DNA of 63,090 nt from Clostridia bacterium (GTDB lineage: Bacteria > Bacillota > Clostridia > Christensenellales > QALW01), in assembly GCA_900769815.1 (NCBI GenBank), contig CAAGID010000003.1, forward strand, positions 1-63,090. Reading direction: 5' to 3'. Positions 31,600 through 39,305 of the stretch are shown here, piece by piece (within the stretch, counting starts at the first letter, position 1; every line of letters starts with the position of its first letter). Position numbers and translations under genes: made by a program. The notes beneath the pieces are model-generated. The model was not told the DNA's origin. It saw only the letters and a program-made list of their open reading frames with translations, and made no database searches.

Positions 31600-31748
31600 T
31601 GCTACACAGTTTAATATTACGGTTCAAGTTTACGTTTGGTAAAAACGTAGGCTTTGCTTGTCATATCTTGAACCGATGTGAACTGTGTAGCAACAGAGGC
31701 GAAACTGCGTTTTTCGGTGCGTGGTTTCGGCTACGCACCTTTTTATTT
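31600..31748 (+). ncRNA. Structured leader with mutually exclusive terminator/antiterminator (copy 2)
   Basis: P1 is a perfect 12-bp helix (31600-31611/31681-31692), P2 a 9-bp helix (31620-31628/31667-31675) and P3 a 7-bp hairpin (31631-31637/31643-31649). A 10-bp possible antiterminator (31700-31709/31720-31729) competes with a 9-bp terminator (31716-31724/31731-31739) followed by TTTTTATTT. GGAGG of the lipoprotein gene comes 4 bp later. The order of helices, the J1/2 sequence GTTTAATATTA (copy 1: GTTAATAATT), the GCTTRT on the P3-P2 return strand and ACARARG after P1 resemble copy 1. No T-box UGGN/ACCGCGG motif is present, and the class is not recognised. Confidence 0.72.
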
Positions 31749-31764
31749 GTTGGAGGAATATTTT

Positions 31765-32478
31765 ATGAAAAAAGTATTAGGCTGGTTGTTAATATTCGTA
31801 TTATTATTTAGTTTTACAGCTTGTGATAACAGCAACACAAAAGATAATGACGATAAATCCAAGGAAGAATTCGGTTATAAATTAGAGCGGGAATTGGATG
31901 AATTAGAACTTTTAGAATGGCCTAAATATGACAACGCTAAACAAATCCCTATTCCGAAGTCATCAATGGCAGATATGGAAAATGTAAACGATGTTAGATT
32001 TGACTTTTATTTGACCGATATGTCTTTCGAAGAATATACCAATTATGTTCAACAATGCAAAGAAAAAGGATTTACTATTGATGCTATTGAACAAGAGTAT
32101 AAATACTATGCTTTCAACGAAGGCAAATATGAGTTAACTGTCCAATACTATCAAGGAAATATAATGTATGTATGTGTTGTAGAAGAAAGATTTGAGGTTG
32201 ATATAAAACTCAATCACGTTGATGCGGTTTCTGCAAATATGTACAATTTAAGGATAGAAATAGATGGCTATTGGGAAGAAGATGCGGAAAGCGGAAAAGA
32301 AACAATAGGCTTTGATTCCTATCTGAAAGAAGGAACGCACACATTGATAGTAGAAGATGATGATAATGATGATGTAAGTGGTAGAATTGATTTTACAGTT
32401 ACAAAAGATGGAGAATATATTGAATTTGAGATTAAATGTACTAACAACAAGATTGAAATATCTCAAGTGCAAAACTGA
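31765..32478 (+). CDS. Lipoprotein of unknown function (DUF6591-like)
   Basis: A 237-aa lipoprotein. The signal peptide MKKVLGWLLIFVLLFSFTAC has its lipidated Cys at 20, and an acidic linker follows. The central domain (about 50-140) has the pattern LEWPKYDNAKQIPIPKS ... FYLTDMSFEEYTNYVQ ... YYQGNIMYV, resembling DUF6591-type lipoproteins. The C-terminal part (about 150-237) looks like a PEGA-like beta-sandwich (EGTHTLIVEDDDNDD). The start follows GGAGG. It lies inside the repeat-flanked segment and behind the structured leader, which probably controls it. Confidence 0.7.
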   Translation: MKKVLGWLLIFVLLFSFTACDNSNTKDNDDKSKEEFGYKLERELDELELLEWPKYDNAKQIPIPKSSMADMENVNDVRFDFYLTDMSFEEYTNYVQQCKEKGFTIDAIEQEYKYYAFNEGKYELTVQYYQGNIMYVCVVEERFEVDIKLNHVDAVSANMYNLRIEIDGYWEEDAESGKETIGFDSYLKEGTHTLIVEDDDNDDVSGRIDFTVTKDGEYIEFEIKCTNNKIEISQVQN

Positions 32479-32520
32479 AATTAATTAAACAGCAACTCAT
32501 TTGATAAGGGGGGGATTGGT

Positions 32521-33300
32521 TTGACAGAAAGAATAAAAAGTATTTTCAAAGACAAACGATTTTTGATTTCTTTGGGAGTGGTAGTACTCCTTTTGATATT
32601 TTTTTATGTCTTTTATACAACTCTTTTTCTTCCTAAACACCAATTTTCAGTTTTTACAAAAACCTATGAGGAAAGTTTAGTTGATGTTTTTGAAGCAAAC
32701 TCGTGGGAGTTAATCTCAATCGAATACCCCGAACTTGTACCCGACAAAAATAAAGACTATTATGAGATTGACCGTATAAATGAATACAATGTGTTTGTTT
32801 ATGTTAAGGGTTCTCCATTGGGGGATAAGGAAATGTACGATGCCATTATTGATATAAGATGTAATAACAAGTATTTACTTAGCAACACATATAAACTGTT
32901 GTCCGAGGGGGCATATGTCGATGATGATTGCAAAGAAACAGGATTTCATCAAGTAAATACAATTCTTGTTTTTGATAATAACGCTGAGTATCAAATAGAT
33001 TTTAGATCTTTGTTGAAAAATAACGAGGTGATTTATAAACAAAGCGGTTCTTCGGGTGGAAGTTCCAATGTTTATCCTTATGGTGATGAATGTGGTTATC
33101 CCGAATGTGACCACAATAGAGCTGATGGGAAACCTTATTGTCATCAACATAGCTGTGGGGAGAGTGGGTGTAATAATCCTACCGATTTACTGCCGAGTTA
33201 TTGCGATCAGCATAACTGCACTTATGGCTCTTGTTCTGCACCGAGATACAAAGCGGCAGGAAGCACCTATTGTCAAAGGCACTACATTGAAAACAATTAA
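32521..33300 (+). CDS. Membrane-anchored protein with three Cys/His modules
   Basis: A 259-aa protein with one N-terminal transmembrane segment (about 14-36) and a soluble region predicted outside the cell. The C-terminal 69 residues (191-259) hold three tandem modules of C-x4-C-x10-12-C-x2-H, with YC before the x2-H and modules joined by one residue. Each could bind a zinc or other metal ion. The start is TTG behind GGGGGG; no ATG fits better. I do not recognise the family. It lies 42 bp after the lipoprotein gene, probably in the same transcript. Confidence 0.65.
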   Translation: MTERIKSIFKDKRFLISLGVVVLLLIFFYVFYTTLFLPKHQFSVFTKTYEESLVDVFEANSWELISIEYPELVPDKNKDYYEIDRINEYNVFVYVKGSPLGDKEMYDAIIDIRCNNKYLLSNTYKLLSEGAYVDDDCKETGFHQVNTILVFDNNAEYQIDFRSLLKNNEVIYKQSGSSGGSSNVYPYGDECGYPECDHNRADGKPYCHQHSCGESGCNNPTDLLPSYCDQHNCTYGSCSAPRYKAAGSTYCQRHYIENN

Positions 33301-33333
33301 AGGTCGTTCTCTAAAAACGAATCTGGAGGGAAT

Positions 33334-33558
33334 ATGGGAAGTTTTATTATAGAAGAAGGCAAAACCATCTATTACAAGGTCGTTGACAATTACTCTGAAA
33401 AAGTGAGAGTCGTTAACGGCGTAGAGAGAATAGGCAGATACATCTATTTTTACAATGATAAAGAGGATTTCATCAAATCGGAAAGAATATATGGAGATTA
33501 CGATGAAATGCAGAATATTTCGCCTGTTTATGCCAAAGCGGTTTATGAAAAGAAATGA
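33334..33558 (+). CDS. Small hypothetical protein
   Basis: A 74-aa acidic protein rich in Tyr, Lys and Glu, without a signal or membrane segment. It has a plausible SD (GGAGGG) and lies 33 bp after the Cys/His protein gene. It may form small beta-strands. No homology recognised; its reality rests on the SD and position. Confidence 0.5.
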   Translation: MGSFIIEEGKTIYYKVVDNYSEKVRVVNGVERIGRYIYFYNDKEDFIKSERIYGDYDEMQNISPVYAKAVYEKK

Positions 33559-33577
33559 GCACATCGTGCTCTAAATC

Positions 33578-33597
33578 TTGGTGCAAATTTGGTGCAA
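33578..33597 (+). repeat. 20-bp flanking direct repeat, right copy
   Basis: TTGGTGCAAATTTGGTGCAA differs from the copy at 31499 by one base. It lies just after the last ORF of the accessory segment. Confidence 0.7.
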
Positions 33598-33616
33598 CAC
33601 TTTATCCAACGACACT

Positions 33617-33700
33617 CACGATGTTCACGATATCGCACGAAAACACACGATAAATACACGATATCGCACGATATTTTACGATATTCACGATATCAAACGG
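33617..33700 (+). repeat. Phased short tandem repeats (10-bp period)
   Basis: Eight consecutive units of about YACGATATNN start at 33617, 33626, 33636, 33646, 33657, 33667, 33677 and 33686, with a partial ninth at 33696. Unit lengths are 9-11 bp, so each recurs on the same helix face. No ORF, hairpin array or spacer structure is present. Possibilities are protein-binding iterons, recombinase arm sites or simple repeat expansion. Confidence 0.75.
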
Positions 33701-33746
33701 TATTCTTAAAACTCCAAGAGATAATTACAATTATTTCAAAGATTAC

Positions 33747-33786
33747 AAAACCCCGAAAACGTTATGGTTTTCGGGGTTGTCTTTTT
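33747..33786. terminator. Terminator resembling the rpsI terminator
   Basis: AAAACCCCGAAAAC pairs with GTTTTCGGGGTTGT (33747-33760/33767-33780), followed by CTTTTTG. The arms are almost the same as the rpsI terminator at 31443, which suggests duplication of the boundary or exchange of the flank. Confidence 0.8.
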
Positions 33787-33829
33787 GTTTTAAATGTGTT
33801 ATACTATCCAGAATGATTGGGAGAAATTT

Positions 33830-34483
33830 ATGAGAATTGAGACTGAAAGGTTAATGCTTCGTCCATGGTGCGAGGAAGATGCGGAAGATCTATATAAATA
33901 TGCAAGTAACCCTGAAATAGGACTGCCTGCAGGATGGCCACCGCACACAAGTGTGGAAAACAGTCGTGAGATTATCCAAACTATATTATCTCAACCTGAA
34001 ACGTATGCTGTGTGCCTTAAAGAAGATAATAAGCCTATTGGTAGCATAGGATTTCATCGCAATGACCTTGCTAAAAAAGATGACGAATATGAACTTGGTT
34101 ATTGGATTGGTAAGGCCTTCTGGGGAAGAGGTCTGATACCGGAGGCTGCCCGTCAGATGATTTCATATGCTTTTGAAATTCTGAAAATGAGCAGAATATG
34201 GTGTGCATATTACGAGGGAAATGAAAAATCAAAAAAGGTTCAGGAAAAACTTGGTTTTGTATTTCATCATAAAACAGAGGGAATAAAAGTAGAACTACTT
34301 AATGAGATTCGGACGGGGTACTGCAATCTTATGACAAAAGAGCGTTGGCAGGCAGTTCAGTTATTTTTAAAACAAAAACAGACGCTTGACACATTTCGTA
34401 AAACTAATGCAATCACTGTAGCACAGTATAATAAAAGTTTCGGCGATTTGAAAGATTTAATGGGAATGCACGGGGTAGAATAG
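33830..34483 (+). CDS. GNAT family acetyltransferase (RimJ/RimL-like)
   Basis: A 217-aa acetyl-CoA-dependent N-acetyltransferase. TERLMLRPWCEEDAEDLY opens the fold, YELGYWIGKAFWGRGLIPEAAR carries the acetyl-CoA pyrophosphate loop, and KSKKVQEKLGF is the C-terminal motif. About 35 extra residues after the GNAT core (KQKQTLDTFRKTNAI...) are not needed for the fold. The substrate is unknown. The ATG at 33830 follows GGGAG; an in-frame ATG at 33794 has no SD. A terminator follows. Confidence 0.85.
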   Translation: MRIETERLMLRPWCEEDAEDLYKYASNPEIGLPAGWPPHTSVENSREIIQTILSQPETYAVCLKEDNKPIGSIGFHRNDLAKKDDEYELGYWIGKAFWGRGLIPEAARQMISYAFEILKMSRIWCAYYEGNEKSKKVQEKLGFVFHHKTEGIKVELLNEIRTGYCNLMTKERWQAVQLFLKQKQTLDTFRKTNAITVAQYNKSFGDLKDLMGMHGVE

Positions 34484-34518
34484 AAAAAGCAGTCTCTAAA
34501 ATTTAGAAACTGCTTTTT
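34484..34518. terminator. Bidirectional terminator between GNAT and PAP2 genes
   Basis: AAAAAGCAGT pairs with ACTGCTTTTT around an A/T-rich centre, giving T runs on both strands. It overlaps the 3' end of the minus-strand PAP2 gene. Confidence 0.8.
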
Positions 34519-35151
34519 TGTTGATGTAATAATACGTTGAGATAAGACTTGTGCTTAGTAATATACCGCCAACAATATCAGAAAACCAATGTACGCCTGA
34601 AAGAAGCCTCAATAGAACCATAACGATAATAAATACGGTAATTGATAAGACGATAAGGTTATTAAACCATTTAGACTTAATACGCCATTTAAATTGTATT
34701 ATTGCAGTTGACATAACGGTTAAAACTAACAATGTGGTAGATGAGGGATATGAGATTTCTAATTGTTCGTTAATAAGTACGGGCCTATAGTTTATAGTTA
34801 AATTTTCAAAGAGAAAATACGCAAAAAAGACTATAATATAAAAAATTCCTAGAGTTAGAATACTAAAGTCAACTTTTAATATATTTTTCGCTGAATAAGT
34901 TGTATAAGACCGAAAAGTGCAAAAGCGAGTACAAATAAAACAGGAATTATACTTAACCAATCTGTAATTGCATAAAAAAGCATATTAACGCCTGTTGTGT
35001 TATGTATGAATTTATTTATTGTTGCAAAACCGACAGAGGTGTTTTGTGGTCCAATTTGTTGTACGTCGATAATACAAATAAGTACTGTCCATAAAACAAA
35101 AGAAATAAAAGTTACTATAGATAGACATAAAACATTATTAAATTTTTTCAT
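34496..35151 (-). pseudogene. PAP2-family phosphatase-like membrane protein, frameshifted
   Basis: Two overlapping frames encode one membrane protein. The N-terminal part (35151 to 34876) has three hydrophobic segments and runs into a stop after LIQLIQRKIY. The C-terminal part, read from about 34890 to 34496, has the phosphatase motifs NYRP and RLLSGVHWFSD. Adding one A to the five-A run at 34884-34888 joins them as RKNILKVDFS. The third PAP2 motif, usually PSGH/PSSH, reads PSST here, so the usual histidine is missing. It could be an assembly error, slippage or true decay. SD AAGGTGG precedes the ATG. Confidence 0.7.
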
Positions 35152-35218
35152 ATATAATCCACCTTCTTTTTTTTATTTTATTTTAAAAGAAAGTTGATAT
35201 ATATGTAAGGAACAAAGT

Positions 35219-35247
35219 GATACATTAATGATACTTTTAGTATCATT
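35219..35247. promoter_or_regulatory. Possible operator between the HTH and PAP2 genes
   Basis: Two direct GATAC copies and one inverted GTATC (35219-35223, 35230-35234, 35240-35244) form a direct-plus-inverted cluster. The last two make an 8-bp hairpin followed by T6 on the plus strand. It overlaps the end of the HTH gene and precedes the PAP2 gene, so it may bind the HTH regulator. The evidence is only the repeat pattern. Confidence 0.3.
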
Positions 35248-35845
35248 TTTTAATTAATACCAAGACTTTAATTATTAAAAAGAAAAACAGTATAATTGAT
35301 GCATAGGGTTGTAAGCTTATAATAAAAATAATTGCACCGATTATATTTAGAAATAAAGAAACGGTTCTTTTAATTTTTATCCAAAAAATATTTTTAAAGG
35401 ATTGAAGTGAAAGAGTAGAGATACCGCAAACAATAAGACTGGATACGATAATAAGATATATTATTTTTAAGTAAGGAGAAATTGAAGTAAAGGTTATCAG
35501 TGAAACTTCCTCTATAAGTAAACTTGTTTTTTGAGCAAAAAGCGGTAAAAAGAAAAGTAGGGCAGCACTTGTATCAAGCAAGCCAAAGATTAAATCACGG
35601 AAAATGTTTTCTTTACGCTTATTATCTTCTTCTGCAATAGTGAGCAGTTCGTTGCTTGAAAGCAACTCGTCAACCGTTATTGAAAATAATTTTGCTATAG
35701 CTTTTAATGAGTCAATATTAGGATAGCCTCTGCCTGATTCCCATTTTGAAATTGCGGCACGAGAAACGTAGAGTGCTTGTGCAAGTTCTTCCTGAGTCAT
35801 TTCTTTTTGTTTTCGCAATTCTTGTAATTTTTTATTAAATTCCAT
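35243..35845 (-). CDS. XRE-type helix-turn-helix regulator with membrane domain
   Basis: A 200-aa protein. The N-terminal XRE/Cro HTH (about 1-62) is LQELRKQKEMTQEELAQALYVSRAAISKWESGRGYPNIDSL. About four hydrophobic segments (95-195) follow. Membrane-tethered XRE regulators of this layout often control adjacent membrane-protein genes. I choose ATG 35845 because the domain starts there; the in-frame extension up to 35935 has no SD. It is followed on the same strand by the damaged PAP2 gene. Confidence 0.85.
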   Translation of the reverse strand: MEFNKKLQELRKQKEMTQEELAQALYVSRAAISKWESGRGYPNIDSLKAIAKLFSITVDELLSSNELLTIAEEDNKRKENIFRDLIFGLLDTSAALLFFLPLFAQKTSLLIEEVSLITFTSISPYLKIIYLIIVSSLIVCGISTLSLQSFKNIFWIKIKRTVSLFLNIIGAIIFIISLQPYASIILFFFLIIKVLVLIKK

Positions 35846-35948
35846 AATTCTATTCTTTCTCCATTTATTACAATAGATTCTAACATATTTAATAAATATT
35901 TTCAATGCTTTTTTTATAACTGCATTAGTGTGCATAAGGAAAAAGTAA

Positions 35949-35977
35949 TTGACAAATGTAATTATATTTTATATAAT
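35949..35977 (+). promoter_or_regulatory. Promoter of tRNA-Leu
   Basis: TTGACA (35949-35954), a 17-bp spacer and TATAAT (35972-35977), 28 bp before the mature tRNA. Confidence 0.8.
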
Positions 35978-36004
35978 TTATGTGTTCTCGTAAAGAGACT
36001 AAAA

Positions 36005-36091
36005 GCAGGTATGGCGGAATTGGCAGACGCGCACGGTTCAGGTCCGTGTGAAAGCAATTTCATGCAGGTTCAACTCCTGTTACCTGCACCA
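36005..36091 (+). tRNA. tRNA-Leu (CAG)
   Basis: A class II tRNA with an acceptor stem GCAGGTA/TACCTGC and a long variable arm. The anticodon loop TTCAGGT between CACGG and CCGTG gives anticodon CAG, reading CUG. CCA is encoded (36089-36091). Confidence 0.95.
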
Positions 36092-36117
36092 AACCCGAGA
36101 ATTTTTCTCGGGTTTTA
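36092..36117 (+). terminator. Terminator of tRNA-Leu
   Basis: A 9-bp stem AACCCGAGA/TCTCGGGTT (36092-36100 with 36106-36114) with a TTT tail, immediately after the CCA end. Confidence 0.85.
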
Positions 36118-36159
36118 CATAATAAAACGATGATAAGAAATAGTAAGTAGGTTTTGTTT

Positions 36160-36352
36160 TTTTAGAGAGAGAACGGCTGGTGAAAGTTCTTAAAACAAAT
36201 TACTGAACCCGTCTTGGAGTTGTAAAGCTGAATATTTAGGCTTTATCGGGTTCTCCCGTAACAGAGATAAGAGTGCGGATTTTTATCCGAATTCAGGTGG
36301 TACCGCGGAAACGTTATTTCGCCCTGAGTTGTTTTACAACTTGGGGCTTTTT
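36160..36352 (+). promoter_or_regulatory. T-box riboswitch controlling proS
   Basis: A canonical T-box leader. Stem I begins around GAGAGAACGGCTGGTGAAAG. The specifier region reads CTGAACCCG, placing a proline codon CCC at 36208-36210. The T-box sequence AGGTGGTACCGCGG is at 36295-36308, and a 12-bp terminator GCCCTGAGTTGT/ACAACTTGGGGC with U6 ends at 36352. Uncharged tRNA-Pro would stabilise the antiterminator and switch on proS. GGAGG for proS follows at 36361. Confidence 0.93.
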
Positions 36353-36370
36353 TATTTATTGGAGGTTTTT

Positions 36371-38080
36371 ATGAAATTAGATAAACTTGTAGGAGATCGC
36401 TTTAAGGATAGACCCTCAGAATGTGCTGTTGACAGCCATGCGTTGATGGTTCGCGGAGGTTATATAAAATACGTTGCAAACGGTATTTTTTCTTCTTATA
36501 TGCCTCTTAAGCGTGTTACGCGTAAAATTGAACAAATTATGCGTGAAGAAATGGATGCTATTGACGGACAGGAAGTACAGTTTCCTGTTGTAATGCCCGC
36601 AAGTCTTTGGGATGAATCAGGCAGATATAATAGCATTGGAAAAGAACTTATGCGTTTTTCTGACCGTAATAACAGTCCTCTCGTGCTTGGTATGACACAT
36701 GAAGAAGCCGCAGTACACCTTGTTCGTGAATACGGTCAGTCATATGCCAAATATCCTTTTATGATATATCAGATTCAGACCAAATTCCGTGACGAAGCAC
36801 GTCCCAGAGCAGGTCTTATCCGTGTTCGTGAATTTACGATGAAGGATGCCTATTCTTTCCATACAAGCCAGGAAGACCTTGAACAGTATTATGATGAATG
36901 TTATAAGGCATATGAACGTATTTATGCACGTGCAGGTGTACCTGAGGTAATTGCGGTAAAATCTGATTCAGGTATGATGGGCGGTAGTATTTCTCACGAG
37001 TTTATGCTTCTTACGCCTATTGGTGAAGATTCCATTGCTATTTGTAAGGAGTGTGATTACAGGGCAAATATGGAAGCTGCTGAAAACATTATTGAGAAGT
37101 TTGAAAATGCCCCTTCAGAAGAACTTAAAGAAGTTCATACACCCGCTAAAGAGACCATTGAAGAAGTATGTGAATTCTTAAATTCATCAGCAAATAACTC
37201 CTGCAAAGCGGTTATATATCAGCGAAATTTTGACGATAAGTACGTTGTGCTCTTTATCCGTGGCGACCTTGAAGCCAATGAAACAAAGATTACCAATTTC
37301 TTGGGCTTTGATATTCATCCTGCAGTTATAACAGATGAGTGCGGTCTCTGTGCAGGGTATTGCGGTCCTGTTGGAATTTCCGAAGATGCTATTGTTTTAT
37401 ATGATTCATCATTAAAGGGCAGAAATAACCTTATTTGCGGTGCAAATAAGAAAGAATATCATTATATCGGGCTTGATATGGCTCGTGACGTTAAAGACGC
37501 TGAATACCACGATTTTGCCAAAATTCAGGAGGGCGGAATTTGTCCTAAGTGCGGTAAAAAGGCTATAACTGTTTCAAGAGGTATTGAAGTAGGTAACATA
37601 TTCCAGCTTGGTACAAAATATACGACTTCAATGAATATGACTTATCTTGATAATGAAGGTAATTCAAAATATCCTATTATGGGATGCTACGGTATTGGTG
37701 TAGGCAGACTTGCTGCTGCAATTTGCGAAGCACATCATGATGATTACGGACCCATTTGGCCTATGGCAGTTGCTCCTTGGCAGGTGCATTTATGTGCAAT
37801 GCGTGCTGATGACCCTGAGGTTAAGTCCTTTGCTGATAACCTTTACAATGAACTTCAGAAAAAGGGTATTGAGGTAATATATGATGACCGCCAGGTAAGT
37901 GCAGGAGTTATGTTCTCGGATGCTGACCTTATAGGAGTTCCTGTACGTGCAATCGTAAGTCCCCGTAATCTTAAAAATGCTTCTGTTGAAATTACAACAC
38001 GCGATAAAAGTATTAAGACAAGCGTTTCAACAGAAACAGTTGTTGATGAAATTATAAAGCTTATTAATGAAATTAAATAA
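36371..38080 (+). CDS. proS: Prolyl-tRNA synthetase (bacterial type)
   Basis: A 569-aa class II synthetase charging tRNA-Pro. Motif 2 lies in TKFRDEARPRAGLIRVREFTMKD and motif 3 in GCYGIGVGRLAAA. A long insertion (about 225-400) between them is the editing domain that removes Ala-tRNA-Pro, and the anticodon-binding domain is at about 470-569. The ATG at 36371 follows GGAGG. It is regulated by its T-box leader. Terminator at 38086. Confidence 0.96.
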   Translation: MKLDKLVGDRFKDRPSECAVDSHALMVRGGYIKYVANGIFSSYMPLKRVTRKIEQIMREEMDAIDGQEVQFPVVMPASLWDESGRYNSIGKELMRFSDRNNSPLVLGMTHEEAAVHLVREYGQSYAKYPFMIYQIQTKFRDEARPRAGLIRVREFTMKDAYSFHTSQEDLEQYYDECYKAYERIYARAGVPEVIAVKSDSGMMGGSISHEFMLLTPIGEDSIAICKECDYRANMEAAENIIEKFENAPSEELKEVHTPAKETIEEVCEFLNSSANNSCKAVIYQRNFDDKYVVLFIRGDLEANETKITNFLGFDIHPAVITDECGLCAGYCGPVGISEDAIVLYDSSLKGRNNLICGANKKEYHYIGLDMARDVKDAEYHDFAKIQEGGICPKCGKKAITVSRGIEVGNIFQLGTKYTTSMNMTYLDNEGNSKYPIMGCYGIGVGRLAAAICEAHHDDYGPIWPMAVAPWQVHLCAMRADDPEVKSFADNLYNELQKKGIEVIYDDRQVSAGVMFSDADLIGVPVRAIVSPRNLKNASVEITTRDKSIKTSVSTETVVDEIIKLINEIK

Positions 38081-38085
38081 ATTAG

Positions 38086-38117
38086 AAAAATCCGAACCAT
38101 TTTGTTCGGATTTTTTT
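38086..38117 (+). terminator. Terminator of proS
   Basis: AAAAATCCGAAC pairs with GTTCGGATTTTT and has a T7 tail (38086-38097/38104-38115). Confidence 0.88.
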
Positions 38118-38129
38118 GAAAGGAAAATT

Positions 38130-39305
38130 ATGAATTACCGTTTTGATAAATACGGAAGTAAACTTTCAATTCTTGGCTTTGGTTGTATGCGTTTTCAACG
38201 TAAATTAGGTAAAATTGATATAAAAAAAGCTGAAAAACAGATAATGAAAGCATATAACGGTGGCGTTAATTATTTTGATACTGCGTATATATATCCCGGA
38301 AGCGAAGCTGTATTAGGCGAAATACTAGAAAAGTATGGAATACGTAAAGAAGTTAATATTGCAACCAAACTTCCACACTATCTTATAAAAAACCGAGAAG
38401 CTCTTGATAAGTTGTTTAATGAAGAGCTAAAACGTTTACGTACCGATTATGTTGATTATTATCTGATGCATATGCTTACTGACGTTGATACGTGGAGTAA
38501 GTTAAAAGAACTTGGAATTGAAGAATGGATTAAAGAAAAGAAAGAAAAAGGACAAATCAAGCAAGTTGGATTTTCCTATCACGGAAATTCAGAATCGTTT
38601 ATTAAGCTTGTAGATGCATATGAATGGGATTTTTGTATGATTCAATATAATTATATGGACGAAAATTCTCAGGCAGGCAGAAGAGGTTTATTATACGCAA
38701 ATTTAAAAGGTTTGCCCGTTATGATAATGGAGCCTTTACGTGGAGGAAAGCTTGTAAAAAATCTTCCTGATGATGCTAAAAATATTTTTAACGGTTATAA
38801 AACAAAAAGAACTCCTGCACAATGGGCATTTAAGTGGTTGTGGAATCAGCCTGAAGTTACGGTTGTTTTGTCGGGAATGAATACCGAGGAAATGGTTGAT
38901 GATAATATAAAAAATGCATCGTCTTCCTTTGTTGGGGATATTTCAGCAGAAGATGAGATAATGCTAAAAAGCGTTGTAAAAGCCATAAACGCCAAAATGA
39001 AGGTCGGTTGCACGGGGTGCGGTTACTGCACACCTTGCCCGCGTAATGTTGATATTCCGGGCTGTTTTGCGGCATATAACAGAAAATATTCTGAAGGTAA
39101 TTTCTGGGCACTTGTTGACTATTTTATGTGTACTTCTCTACGTCCTAATTCTACGGCTGCATCAAATTGTATAAATTGCGGTAAATGTGAAAAACATTGC
39201 CCGCAGGGTATAAAAATTAGGGAAGAATTAAAGAATGTTCAAAAAGAATTTGAAGGACCGCTTTTTAAATTAGGTAAAAAGGTTTCACGCTTTTTCAGAT
39301 TTTAA
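38130..39305 (+). CDS. Aldo/keto reductase with ferredoxin-like [4Fe-4S] domain
   Basis: A 391-aa protein. The N-terminal AKR barrel (about 1-275) contains LGFGCMRFQRK, FDTAYIYPGSE (catalytic Asp and Tyr) and IATKLP with the catalytic Lys. The C-terminal domain (about 285-360) has two four-cysteine clusters, CTGCGYCTPCP and CINCGKCEKHCP, typical of dicluster ferredoxins. Such fused proteins are common in anaerobes and probably couple ferredoxin to carbonyl reduction; the substrate is unknown. The ATG at 38130 follows AAAGGA. Confidence 0.88.
   Translation: MNYRFDKYGSKLSILGFGCMRFQRKLGKIDIKKAEKQIMKAYNGGVNYFDTAYIYPGSEAVLGEILEKYGIRKEVNIATKLPHYLIKNREALDKLFNEELKRLRTDYVDYYLMHMLTDVDTWSKLKELGIEEWIKEKKEKGQIKQVGFSYHGNSESFIKLVDAYEWDFCMIQYNYMDENSQAGRRGLLYANLKGLPVMIMEPLRGGKLVKNLPDDAKNIFNGYKTKRTPAQWAFKWLWNQPEVTVVLSGMNTEEMVDDNIKNASSSFVGDISAEDEIMLKSVVKAINAKMKVGCTGCGYCTPCPRNVDIPGCFAAYNRKYSEGNFWALVDYFMCTSLRPNSTAASNCINCGKCEKHCPQGIKIREELKNVQKEFEGPLFKLGKKVSRFFRF

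Noticed and set aside
33617..33700. CRISPR-like array
   Set aside because: Units are about 10 bp and contiguous, with no unique spacers and no cas genes. It is a phased short repeat instead.
31421..33830. Complete prophage or transposon after rpsI
   Set aside because: No integrase, transposase, replication or structural genes exist, and no terminal inverted repeats were seen. Only direct repeats and cargo genes are visible.
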